From: Isoetes taiwanensis
Taxonomy: Eukaryota; Streptophyta; Lycopodiopsida; Isoetales; Isoetaceae
Assembly: GCA_021234155.1 (NCBI GenBank)
Contig: JAJEKV010000079.1
Coordinates: forward strand, 2,238,789-2,302,788
Reading direction: 5' to 3'
Length of the DNA stretch: 64,000 nt
The notes beneath the pieces are model-generated. The model worked only from the letters and a program-made list of their open reading frames with translations. It made no database searches and had not been told where the DNA came from. Shown one piece after another: positions 44,100 through 54,894 of the stretch; position 1 is the stretch's first letter, and each line of letters begins with the position of its first letter. The position numbers were made by a program, and so were the translations under genes.

Positions 44100-44356
44100 A
44101 TAAGTTCTTGCTTGTGGCTCTCTTCTACACGATGGGGTTCCTGCCACACTCGGGTCCTTTTGTTGATATGGCACATGTGGCCTGCTAGTTTCAGCATTCG
44201 GTTGCCTCTGCAAGCAGCTTTCTACCGTGATTCTTAAATTTCCTTCTAGGGTTAGCCTCAATCATGCTCTGTCTCCACACCGTTTCTTAGTCTCCTAGTC
44301 TACAAATTCTACTGCCTCAGAATTACTGCTCACTGTCCTGGCGAAATGAGTGCAGC

Positions 44357-44713
44357 TTGGCCCTTAAAATGGGTCGTCCATTGCCTCTCTCCATAATCTG
44401 CTCCAGCTCTCAAACATCTCAGAGTTCTCCCTTGCCCCCTGTTCCAGGCAAATATTTTGTGGTTGGCTTCAAAGATCACGAGATCTTCTGTGGTTGGTTA
44501 GAAGGCTCAATCTTTGAGCTTTGGCCTTATTTGGTTGATGAGAACACCTTTCCTGATCTTTTTTACAAAGAGGAGATAGTTACATCATCCTTTGATCCTG
44601 AGGCCACTGCTCTTGAATGGAGAATAGCCTTCTTAGGAGCTGATCGACCTTGCTTTTCTAAGTTCAAAGTTTTTTACCCTGCCTTGGTTGATTATATTCT
44701 CCTAGAGGTATAG
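44357..44713 (+). CDS. LINE upstream small ORF, module 2
   Basis: 118 codons, with a Ser/Pro-rich leader (SSSQTSQSSPLPPVPG) followed by the conserved core (KDHEIFCGWLEGSIFELWPY...FPDLFYKEE) and tail (FKVFYPALVDYILLEV*). Intact from Met to stop. Similar to module 1 by eye at about 35-40% over the core. Confidence 0.55.
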   Translation: MALKMGRPLPLSIICSSSQTSQSSPLPPVPGKYFVVGFKDHEIFCGWLEGSIFELWPYLVDENTFPDLFYKEEIVTSSFDPEATALEWRIAFLGADRPCFSKFKVFYPALVDYILLEV

Positions 44714-44750
44714 AGACCATAATCTCTGATTAGTCAATGGTTTCTCCACA

Positions 44751-45304
44751 ATGGAGCCTTCTCTTTCCTTTTTAAACGATCCTCTTCCTCCTATAAACTC
44801 CATCTCTCTTCCACTGCCACTAAACTCGTCACCTCCTCTGGATTTCTTTGGCTCTCCTGAAAACTCCGTGTCTCCCCCTCTACCCCTTGAATCACCATTG
44901 CCTTCCCCCAGATCTCCCATTCTTCCATTGGAATCGCCACCTCCTCCTCTCAGATCCCCAAGCTCCCAGCCCTCTGTTGTTTCCACAGCAAGCTCCCCGG
45001 CTACCTCGCGTCTTATCTACAGATCGATTGTTCTTGTCAATCTCACTCATCTATTCTGGGGAGTTCTTAGTAGTCCAGTTGACGAACTTTGGGCTACGAT
45101 TCTAGATCAATTCTAGATCACTGTACACTACATCAAGACCAATTTAGGTGTCTTGGTGGCCTTGTCATCCTGGGTGATCATCTTGACGTTCGCAGATCTA
45201 TCAGACATCTCATCTTTGGGGATTATCTAGCACTCCCAAGACACTCTTTGGTGGTCAGGTGCGATTTCCTTGGAGTAGACGAGTTCCTACTGGAACTTTA
45301 TTAG
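44751..45304 (+). pseudogene. LINE upstream small ORF, module 3 (frameshifted)
   Basis: A Pro/Ser/Leu-rich leader (44751-45000) leads to LVNLTHLFWGVLSSPVDELW, aligned with the GWLEG..E.W core. An 11-bp tandem duplication (ATTCTAGATCA twice, about 45098-45119) creates a stop at 45114. Past it, the other frame continues to CDFLGVDEFLLELY* at 45304, matching the module tail. ORF1 starts at the next base. Confidence 0.5.
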
Positions 45305-47867
45305 ATGGAGAAGCAAGATCAGGTGAAGGATCTCTTAAGGGGCCTTGATGGCAGAACTTATGCTCAAGTTTCGGCCCCTACCCCTGATCTTTCTCATTCT
45401 GCCAAAAATATAGGAAAAATATCTCTTCGTACACAGCACTGGTTGCTGACAGAATTAGATACTTTGAAAAGTTTGGTCTTATTGGCAAAATATCCAGAGG
45501 CAACCCAAGTAGAGTTGAGATTAAGAAAACTCTTGAGAGAGTTTGCAAGTCTACAACAGGGATCAGAGTTCAGATTCTCGGCAATTCATATTTCCTGCTA
45601 ACAGCCGCTACAACTAGAGAGGTCGATATTCTATTTCGAAAAGGCCTAATATCTTCTCCTCAGGGGAAATTCTTTCTGCAAAAGTATCGGGCTGAGTTTC
45701 GTGCCTCCAAGCCTGATGCCCTCTATTATCCAATATGGATTTCTCTTTCCGATCTAAGCCCAGAGTATTGGAATGTCCAATCGTTTAAGTTGATTGCTTC
45801 TAGACTTGGGGAATATGTATGCATGGATAGCCGGCTGGATGAACCTCCCAAGATCTGCATTTCTGTAGACCTTCTCAAACCTATCCCTGAGTTCATTCAA
45901 TTTTCTGGTTACTTTAATGAGGATATCAACTTTCAAGTTATAGATACTGGGCTTCCTATTCCGTGGGCTACATGTGGGGTTCGTTTGCATGCTGGGGCCA
46001 ACTGTTTTACTGGTTTTTCAGTTACTGGTATGGTGTTGGGAGTAGAGACAGACCAGTGTCACCTCCCCATATTCCCAGCACAAAGACAAAATTCAGCAGT
46101 TGGTCAGGAATCTTATGGTTTGAAAGGCCCTTTCAGTACATATGAGAAAGGGGAATGTTCTAAAGGTTGTATGGAGAAGGAGCAGCATAAAGAGCCTGCT
46201 GAAATTACTGGCCATCTCCCCTCCCAATCAATGGAAATCATTGGCCATCTTCCCTCCTTGCCAATCCCTTGTGTTGAAAACGTGGTGGGACAGGGAAATA
46301 CATTCGTTCAGCATGTGGAAAAGGTGGTCTTTGAAAGACCTATTCTGGCCACAAGCCTTGACCAGTCAAAGATCCTTGATCAGTCAAAGATCTTGGATCT
46401 GCCTTTAGATCCTCCTCTGGATTCTAATATCCAATCCCATGTTGCTCTGACCAGTCAAAGGGAGGCTCTGGCCCCTATTACGGAACTGACACAGGAAGTA
46501 ATCAAGTCATGTGAAGTGGATGATGATCTGTCCATTGAGGGAGGAACTTCACCAACACCAATAACACAATGGATATGGTATCGAATACTCAGGGAAGTTC
46601 ACTCAGTTCCCTTATTTGTATGCAGCAGCCAACTGAAAAGTCAGAGATACAAGCTGATGTGGCAACCTATGTAATACAGCAGCCTATCGAATTTAGTTCC
46701 CTTATTTGCATGCAGCAGCCAACTGAAAAGACAGACATACAAGCTGGTATGGTGATACAGCAGCCTATCGAACTGAAAGATAAAATGGACCAGCTTCCAG
46801 TGATCGCTACTCCCTTGCTGCAAGAATCAAATGGGGTGGCTCATCCTACCTTGGATCCTGCACTCCTGTTACTGGAATCAGAAGCAATGGCTGACCTGCC
46901 TACAGATGAAATGGCTGATCCGCCTACTGTGAATCAACTGTTTGGGGTCTGGGTTCGGGAACTCCTGGAAGACAGCCCTCTGTGAGGACCCGTGGATCTA
47001 ACAGGAGAGTCCGGGGGACTATGTCACGCGGGATTTGCTGAAAGAGAAGAAAAAGAAGGGAACAGAACAAATGAGAGAAAGATGATAAGCTTCCTTGATA
47101 TCAATAATGAAAATACATGAGCTCTCGCAATAGAGAGAAAACTGAAAGGAGACAAGACTCAAAACTCATCTAAAAACTTATGAGCTAACTCTACTCATAT
47201 ATATAGTACAATGGCCTTGGGCCCAATATAGACACTCTGACTGATCTCGGTGCCGACTCCTGGAAGGAGGCCTGATTTGCAGGAATGTTGGCGGTGCCTC
47301 TTGAAGTGCCTAGAATCACGCTGACGCTGACGCGGGCGGTGACGGGCCGTCACGTGTCTGAGCGGCGCCTCTTGTTGACAGCCAAAGGCTTTGACTGCGT
47401 GGCCTGCTGCTTAGTCTTCTGCGGAGGCTTGGATGTCTGACCCGTGGTTGACTGAGGATCTTTGAGCTTGACCTGGTCTGACGTATGCATGAATAGTCCT
47501 GTACCAGGAGGCACAGGACTAACATCAACAAGATAAGGTCCTGCTCCCAATAGGACCTGCCCTCTTGCTGCAGGCAGAGGATGAAGTGATGGATTGTGCA
47601 ACTAATTCCTTGGTTGCTGAGGAAAAATCAGAGCAAGATAAAGAGCATGATGGTATTCTGCACATAGATATCTCAAGTGCTCCAGAAGAATCCGTCAAAG
47701 AAGTCCGGCCAACCTCTACCCCTGGGTTGGTAACTGCTGGGATGAAGAAGAAAGGGAAAAAGACGGCGGATGGACGATTTGGTGAAACTATTGGCGGGAT
47801 TGAGGCTCGCAACAGAGCTGGTCAAAAAATTTTGAGAAACCAGAGGCTGGTTCTTTTTTATCTTTGA
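45305..47867 (+). pseudogene. LINE ORF1 (DUF4283-like, zinc knuckle), broken
   Basis: Starts MEKQDQVKDLLRGLDGRTYA. A frameshift near 45430 moves the DUF4283-like domain into another frame: FGLIGKISRGNPSRVEIKKT, LGNSYFLLTAATTREVDILF, YYPIWISLSDLSPEYWNVQS, LGEYVCMDSRLDEPPKICIS. It ends in a knuckle-like PWATCGVRLHAGANC near 45990. A long Gln/Pro-rich linker follows, with a duplicated SSLICMQQPTEK segment (46600-46770). The reading is interrupted by a 578-bp insertion (46981-47558) and ends RFGETIGGIEARNRAGQKIL at 47867. ORF1 proteins bind the element's RNA. Confidence 0.75.
46981..47558 (-). mobile_element. LTR-retroelement fragment nested in LINE ORF1
   Basis: 578 bp flanked by a possible 6-bp duplication, GCCCTC (46975-46980 and 47559-47564). 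Reading minus, it begins with an open frame (LVDVSPVPPGTGLFMHTSDQ, then KPPQKTKQQATQ, ending KRRRSDT*). It continues into a GC-rich region and a TATATATATGAGTAGAG segment and ends GGTCCTCACA. This fits the end of a coding region followed by an LTR-like 3' end, or a coding-bearing solo LTR. The GC content is higher than in the LINE around it. Confidence 0.55.
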
Positions 47868-48237
47868 AGACATGAGGAAGAGCACGTGGATCTTCAGGTT
47901 AGTCCTTGTTGTTAGTTCTTGGTGTCACAACAATTGCCGGCTGGTTGCTTTCTGGTTGCTTTCGCTTCTCGAATGAATGAGATTCTAAGTTGTATGCAGC
48001 TTAGCTGCCTAAGTATGCTAGGTGGGTTATAATCCCCCAGTTTTTCTATAACAATGTCTTCAAAAGGCTAGACATATATATTGCCTCTTTATGATATGCA
48101 TAATCTAAATACTTATCTATATCTCGGCCCTTGTTGTGTCTTTTCAAGTTCATTGCCCTTTGTTACTTGGCAAAACAAAAATAGTATACAATGCTACCTA
48201 CTCAATTTGGGTGTTAAGGGCAAGGGCACAATAATGA

Positions 48238-48522
48238 TATTATTCAATGTTACCAACTCAACTCCAATAAGGATGTCGAAGGGCAAGGGCTAAATAGTGA
48301 TATTACACGTTGCTACCCACATAATTTTGACATGGGGGTCAAAGGGCAAAGGGTAAAATACTATAGTATTGATTTGGTTTTTGATATTATTCAATGTTAC
48401 CAACACAATTCTCGAAGGGCAGGGGCAAATTAGTGGTATTATACATTGTTACCCACATAATTTTGACATGGGGGTCAAAGGGCAATGGGTAAACTACTAT
48501 AGCATTGACTTGGTTTTTGGGT
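48238..48522 (+). repeat. ~145-bp tandem duplication in LINE ORF1-ORF2 spacer
   Basis: TATTATTCAATGTTACCAAC... through TTTTGACATGGGGGTCAAAG to TTGAyTTGGTTTTTG occurs at 48238 and 48386 with small deletions in copy 2. Confidence 0.85.
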
Positions 48523-48582
48523 TACGTTTGATTAGTGATAGAGGGACACAAGGGTGGTACCTCAGGGAGGCAATGAAATAAA

Positions 48583-51500
48583 ATGAAAGTGATATCTTGG
48601 AATTTAAGGGAATCAAGGGGGCTCTGAAGCGAGCTAGAGTACTTGCAGCAATAAGGTCCATGGCGGCTGACATCATCCTTATCCAGGAACATAGACTACC
48701 TGATTTTGAGGCTATCTCTAGGTATCTGGATAGGGGGACAATATGATTCATTTACCTGCCCAGCCTCAGGTACAAAGGGTGGTACTGCTTTACTTTGGAA
48801 AGGACAAAGGGTTGTATACCGGCATAAGGGTACAAATGGTAGGTGGCAGGCAGTAGTCTTTGAAACACAGGGCACTAGGTGGGGCCTACTCAATATCTAT
48901 GCCTCTAACAAACCTGCAGAGAGGGCCACTTTTTGGAAAGAAATAGAAATTTGGATCACCAGGCAGGAGGTTGAAAACTGGCTTCTGGGGGGAGACCTAA
49001 ATATGACCGATATATGGGACCAAAAAATTGGCCTCCACAGGAATCTCTCTAAGGAGGAGAGTGCAGCATGGAACTCTCTTCTTGACAATGTGGGCTTTAC
49101 CTTGGTTCCACCTTCAAACACATCCTTTTCTTGGTCCAATAAGCAGAAAGGGCATGATCGAGTCTATTGTTTGCTAGACAGGTTCTATCTAGCCAACAAA
49201 TCAGCTAGCTTCTTGGATAGATGTTTTGTAGAAGGGGATTTGGCCTTCACCCAATCTGACCACGTCCCACAAAAGCTTACTTTTGAGGATGCCCCTTCTG
49301 CCAGAAGAATGGAAAATGTACCTTTCAAATTCAATACCTCGTTACTTGGCAAGTCCTCCTTTTGTGACCCCTTTCGAGCCTTTCTTGTCTCACGTCAACA
49401 AGAGAATGGGATACCAAGTATGAAGGCCTGGGTTCAAGGGATTAGAGAGATCAAAAGTTGGATCAAGAAGTGGGGCAGGGATAGAGCAATGGACTTTAGA
49501 AGAGCCAAAAATACTGTATATGATCAGCTCAGAGTCACTAAACAAGAACTTCTCTTGGACCCTTTCAATACTTCCCTCCACTCACTGAAGGCAGATCTTG
49601 AAGGCAGAGCAAAGGCTATTGAAGAGGAAGAAGCCAGAGGAGCTGCAGTAAGATCCAAAACTAAATGGTATACAGATGCAGACCATGAGAACTCCAAGCA
49701 CTTTTTCAGACTCACAGGAGCTCGGTTGGCTGAGAATGGTATTACTTCCATTATTGATGACCAACAAAACAAGATTGACTCATCTGATGGGATCGGTTCG
49801 TATGTGAGAGATAGCTTTCAGAACATGTTCAAGGAGGACCCTCTCCCCTGTGATTATGATCCTTTGCTTCAAAGTTGGTTGGCAAAAATACAATGGGGGG
49901 TCAAAATTTCGCAAAATGATAACAGAAGTTTAACATGTGAGCTAAGGGATGATGAAATCTTCAGAACTCTCTCAATCCCCTGGCCCTGATTGGTTCCCTC
50001 CAGAGTTTTTTGTGGAATTTTGGGACCTTCTTGGGCCTACATTTATCAGAGCAGTCAAGGGGGCCTGGGACGCTCACTATCTACATCCTGCCCTGTCTGC
50101 GGGCAAGGTTGCTCGACCACAAAGGCTAAATGAATGGAGACCAATTGCCTTGACGAATGTGTTATACAAGGTCATCATGAAAGTAATCGCCAACCGATTG
50201 AAACCTATCCTTGGTAGAGTTATTGGGAATGAGCAAACAGCCTTTTTACCAGGGAGGCACATCTTGGATAACTTCATTGCAGCAAGAGAAGGTTTGCATT
50301 GGTGTAAGCTTTCCAAACAGAATTGTGTTTTTGTAAAGATGGACTTTCGTAAAGCTTACGATACCCTTCGTTGGAGGGGTCTACAAGATATCATGCTACA
50401 TATGGGCTTTAATGCCTCATTCGTTGAACTATCGTTGGGCCTGAACAAGCTTGCCTCAGCTTCAGTTCTTATCAATGGGCAGCCCTCTGGCCTGTTTGAA
50501 CTAAGAAAAGGAATTCGACAAGGATGCCCCCTGGCACCCTACCTATTCCATATCATGGCCAATTTTCTTACCAGATTGGTGGAGTTTAAAGTCTTGGAGG
50601 GCACTCTCTCAGGGCTTCAACTTCCGGAATCTCAGAATAAACTTACGATCATGCAATATGCAGATGATACATTCATCTTCCTTAGATTTGACGACTCTAG
50701 TTTTGAGTCCTTTCATGAAGTATTAATTGTTTTTGGAAAAATATCAGGGATAGAGCTCAATGTATCAAAATGTGCTGTTATCTGGCCCTTTGAGAAGGAT
50801 GTTGATCCAAGAGTGAAAAATCTTGGCTTTCGAGTGCTTAGGGATGAGGCTACCAAACTCCTTGGCCTACCTTTAGGCCTCTCTCCAAACATAAAAGGTT
50901 TATGGTCACCTATTTTGGACCACCTGAGGAAGAAAATCAATCTATGGTCAGCCAAAGGTCTATCTATTGCTGGAAGGATAGCAGTGGCTAAGGCTGTTCT
51001 AGCTACTTCCCATGTTTATTACTCCTCAGCTATTGTGGCCCAGAAGGCTGTCTACCATCAAATCCAGACCATTATCAGGAAATTCATATGGAAAGGAGGA
51101 ATGCATAAAGTGGCCTGGGCAGAAATGTGTCTCAGTATGGATGATGGCGGAATGGGATGCAAAGATCTGACAACCAAGCACACATTTTAGCTGGAAGATA
51201 TGTTTGGAGGGCTTTGCATGGTATCTCCTCCCCCGCTCTACACTTTGTTGCATACTGGCTTCAACGTTGTACACTAAAAGGTAAGCCATCTCTACCCCGT
51301 GATGAAATGGGTTCCTTTTTCTTTAGTTATAAAATTGCCCCAGGCGCATCTCCCGTCATGCGTAAGATACTTGAAGCTTGGCTGGAAGTTCAAAATCTAT
51401 TTGAGCCCACGGATATACCTAGAGAGGCTGGTAAGGTGAGCATTTTTTGGAACACAAAGGTTTGGTCAAGAAACAACCTCCCTCTAGCTCTTACACACCC

Positions 51501-52359
51501 CCGTATATTCATTAAGTGGAGGCAGTCAGGCTTTACCAGGTTGGAGCATTTGTGGGATGGTGAGAGGTGGCTCTCTTGGTCCCGCTTTAAGCATAGGGTA
51601 CATAATGTTGGGGAAGGAGATAGAAAGATCTTTGGAGAACTTCGATGTACCTTGGTAGGCCTCTCACGTAAGAATGGCCCAAGTGACCGATGGAGCTGCA
51701 AGCAGGAAGAGAAATATGTGGTCAGCACTCTCTACAACCTTCTTTGTTCGCGCCCTCTGCTAAAGGCTGCTGGCAGATTGGGCGTTGATGGCATTCAAGC
51801 TACACAGTTACTAGTCAAATCATGGTCAACTTTATGCTCAAAAAGGTTACAAGTTTTTAGATGGATAGCATTACAAGGGGGACTGAATACTATGGTAAGA
51901 CTACAGCAAAAGGGGATGCTTCTAACTGATAGGTGCCCTCTTGGTTGCAACACCGCAGAAACCCTCTCACACTTGTTCTTCTGTCCCGAAGTCCAGACCT
52001 TTTGGGACAGGGTCTGTCCTCTGATTGGTGTTAGTGTGCTACAATGGCCAGGTATACTGGTGGCCACCGATGGGGAAGTAATTTCAGCATCCCTTGTCAA
52101 TATAGCCATGTGGACAATATGGAAGCATCGATGTGGAATTGCTCTGGGTGGGCAACAATTCTCTTTAGATAAGATGAAAAATGTCTTCAATATGGAGGTG
52201 GCCCTTATGGCTCTATCTCATCATCGAAAATTTGGTTGCAAATACAACAAAGCTCTAGACAGGATTGGAAAAATACAAGGTTTCTACATATTCTTCAAAT
52301 GTCATTGGTTATCTGAGGATGAACATGGTCTTGAGCTACAAAGGCCAAGTACTGAATGA
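48583..52359 (+). pseudogene. LINE ORF2: endonuclease, reverse transcriptase, zf-RVT
   Basis: ORF2 nicks the target and reverse-transcribes the element RNA. The APE-type endonuclease starts MKVISWNLR, then after a 1-bp loss GIKGALKRARVLAAIRSMAA and ILIQEHRL, shifting back near 48740 to GGTALLWKGQRVVYRHKG, GDLNMTDIWD and SDHVPQKL. RT follows: EWRPIALTNVLYKVIMKVIA, AFLPGRHILDN, KMDFRKAYDTLRW, GIRQGCPLAPYLF, and the catalytic QYADDTFIF near 50655. It ends in zf-RVT CPLGCNTAETLSHLFFCPEV. Frameshifts near 48606, 48740, 49970 and 51165 inactivate it. The domain order is that of plant L1 LINEs. Confidence 0.93.
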
Positions 52360-52404
52360 TGCTCTCTAATACTCCCATACAAGGGAAAACTGTATTTAAT
52401 ATAT

Positions 52405-52410
<6 letters not shown>

Positions 52411-52435
<25 letters not shown>
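52411..52435 (+). other. LINE poly(A) tail
   Basis: 25 consecutive A's follow ATATTATATT. MURA coding resumes at the next bases (CCGTTTCTTTCG). Confidence 0.95.
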
Positions 52436-52436
52436 C

Positions 52437-53588
52437 CGTTTCTTTCGTATTTTTATAGCTTTTGATGCTAGTTTGAAGGGTTTTCGCTACTGCAGACCAG
52501 TATTGGGCCTAGATGGTACTCACCTCAAAGGAAGATACCTTGGCATTCTCTTGTCAGCGACAACTATTGATGGTAATGATGGTTTATTTCCTGTTGCATT
52601 TGCAGTTGCACTTACAGGGAATGATGATAACTGGGTGTGGTTTATACAAAATTTAAAGAATTACTTGCATCATCATGAACAGATAACTTTCATATCTGAC
52701 AGACAGAAGGGATTGGTAGAAGGTGTTCAGGTTGTGTTTGGAAATGTGCCACATGCTTATTGCATGCGCCATTTAGCTGAGAATTTTAGGAGGGTTTTAA
52801 GAGTACACGCGCTTGTTCACATGCTATGGAATGCGGCGCGGGCAAACAAGTATTGAGGAATATGACGCATCATCACGCAATGCGTCGCAGCCTAATGCGA
52901 GAGGCCACCACATGGATTCTTGCTGCTGCTGATCCTATCCATTGGGCCAACTCAAAATTCACAGGAAGGAGGTATGGACATCTAACTTCGAATATCGCAG
53001 AGTCTTTGAATTCTTGGTTGCGTGAGCCTAGAGAGTTGCCTATTCTAGCTATGTTGGAATTGATACGCCATAAGATGATGGCATGGTTTTTTGATCGTAG
53101 AAAAGAAGCTTTGTCTTGGCTAGAAAATGCAGGAGAGTATGCTTTGACCCCTCGTCTTTGAGCTTGATGTGAAGAAATCATGCGAAAAAGGTCGTTTATA
53201 CCGTGTGATTGCAGCTTCTGATCTTGAATTTGAAGTCATGTCATCTAAAACCGAGGATTGTGAATTTGGATTTGAAGACATGTTCATGCAACAAGTGGCA
53301 GCAAGATGGAATTCCATGTGGCCATGCAGCATATGCAATACTTTATAGAAATGAACGTATACAGAACTTTGCTCATGTGGCCTTTTTTGCAGTACCTACA
53401 AGGAGATTATGCATCCAGTTTTAATTCCTAGTGACGCAGGAAGTATATTGCCTCCAATGACAGGAAGACCACCAGGTCATCCACGGACCAAGAGAATCCG
53501 CACTGAGGAAGAGGTGAAAGAAGTGCATCATTGCACTAGATGTAAGGGCACAGGACATAATTCACGAACATGTAGGGCTCTTATCTGA
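52437..53588 (+). pseudogene. MURA transposase catalytic half with SWIM and zinc knuckle
   Basis: Directly after the LINE poly(A), IAFDASLKGFRYCRPVLGLD begins the DDE domain: first Asp in GLDGTHLKG, second in FISDRQKGL, HAYCMRHLAENF, then the Glu in GHLTSNIAESLNSWL. Two frameshifts near 52848 and 52900 break it (WNAARAN then IHWANSKF). After another shift near 53160 the SWIM finger CSCNKWQQDGIPCGHA and a C-terminal knuckle HHCTRCKGTGHNSRTCRAL, stop about 53588, complete the usual MURA order. Confidence 0.9.
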
Positions 53589-53751
53589 TGGACATGTTTA
53601 GAAGTTTCGTTCTTTTGTTTTGTTTTATATCAACATTATTCAAATTCAAATTCAGGTGCAAATTTTGCTATGTTTCTCTTTTATATGAATATCTGTTGCA
53701 TTTTCAGATTCAGATTCTACAGGGGAGATTATAGGGGAGTTCGTAGTTCAG

Positions 53752-54894
53752 AAAGGGCATTTCATAAATTTTGGTTTAGGTTTACGGTTTTTTGGTTTAC
53801 GTTTATATGGAAAGGGCATTTCATAAATTCTGATAAAACTTAAGGGCATTTCATAAATTTTGATAAAATTTAAGGGCATTTCATAAATTCTGATAAAACA
53901 TAAGGGCATCCTGTTGAACATGAAAAACAATCCTAGATACGTATACGCCCCTTAGTGATACAATTCAACGTTTATGGGGAACAGAAACTACTCAACAACA
54001 TCTTATTGTATAACATGATCCAGTTACATCATCTTATTGTATAACATGATCCAGTTACATCACATATGTTACAGACAAATACGTTGCTAAGCACGCTTAA
54101 CCACCCAACCGGGTCCACAAGGTTATGGCAGTGCAATGACAACTGGTATGGCAAGCAATCTCTAGCTACTCCACGTAGCTCTAGAGCAAAGACTGATAAT
54201 CCACTTATCAGATAAGAAGGCTCCTCCCTCAATTTTACATATTCACCCTTCACACAAGAAAGGAAATTGCTCCAATTCCATGGATGGAACCCCTATTACA
54301 TGTCGATGCCTTCTTATATCTTCATTGCCTTTTTTATGACAAAAGGCAATTGCCCATAATAGTATCTCCCTTTTTTGAGCGTCCACCCTTATTTTAAAAG
54401 TGCCTCCTTCTATAAGTGCTCACGATTCCTTTTTGTCCAAATAATAAACCATTGCTATTATTATCTTGGCCCCCAAAATATCCAACCTTTTTCCCATATG
54501 AAAACAAGCGTAGGCCCTTTTTCAAAAGTTTCCCCCCTTGCCTAATATTAGTCAACGCCCTTTTATTAAGAAAGGCCCTTTTGTGTAAAATAGTCCCTTC
54601 TTTATCTCCACGACCCCATCAATAATGTGATCACCTTTTATTTCAAATAATAAAGGTCCCTAGTAATGTGTATCCGCCCTTCTAATTTCCAATGGTTATC
54701 CCTTGCCATCAAATGTTTGCCATACTTTGCCATATTTTTGCCACGCCCCCATAACCCTGGCGCCGTGGACCACTCCCCCGTGCTATGATACGGACTGACT
54801 CCGTATCACTTAGGGGCATTTCATGAAAAAAATGAAAACTTAAGGGCATATTGGAAAATAGGTGAAAACATAAGGTCATTTCATAGTTTTTCCC
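53752..54894 (-). repeat. MULE right TIR, interrupted by a solo LTR
   Basis: Outer part 54814-54894; inner part 53752-53955. The inner part holds four copies of AAGGGCATTTCATAAATT, so this arm has expanded relative to the left one. The solo LTR at 53956-54808 separates the parts. Confidence 0.8.
53956..54808. mobile_element. Solo LTR (853 bp) in the MULE right TIR
   Basis: Starts TGATACAATTC and ends GACTCCGTATCA (TG...CA, with inverted TGATAC/GTATCA). It is flanked by the 5-bp duplication CTTAG (53951-53955 and 54809-54813). Removing it rejoins the MULE TIR. A TGATACGGA..TCCGTATCA palindrome lies at the end, and a 34-bp tandem duplication (CATCTTATTGTATAACATG, then ATCCAGTTA) lies at about 53998-54062. 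Confidence 0.8.

Larger units (their letters stand above)
43600..52435 (+). mobile_element. Plant L1-like LINE, ~8.8 kb, inserted in MURA
   Basis: Order: three small related ORFs, ORF1 (DUF4283-type RNA-binding, zinc knuckle), spacer, ORF2 (endonuclease, RT, zf-RVT), 3' UTR and a 25-base poly(A) ending at 52435. MURA coding continues immediately after the A-run. The 5' boundary, near 43600, is estimated from where MURA homology stops. No target-site duplication is obvious. Multiple frameshifts inactivate it. Confidence 0.88.
42189..54894 (+). mobile_element. Mutator-like element (MULE) carrying a MURA transposase, with nested insertions
   Basis: Terminal inverted repeats: the left starts GGGAAAAACTACAAAACG (42189) and the right ends GACCTTATGTTTTCACC/ATAGTTTTTCCC in reverse (54894), similar over at least 85 bp and, allowing for a solo LTR in the right arm, about 150 bp. 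Flanks TAAATTGAC (42180-42188) and TAAATTGAA (54895-54903) form an 8/9 target duplication typical of Mutator. MURA coding is split between 42979-43599 and 52437-53588 by a LINE. Without nested elements the MULE is about 2.4 kb. Confidence 0.9.
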
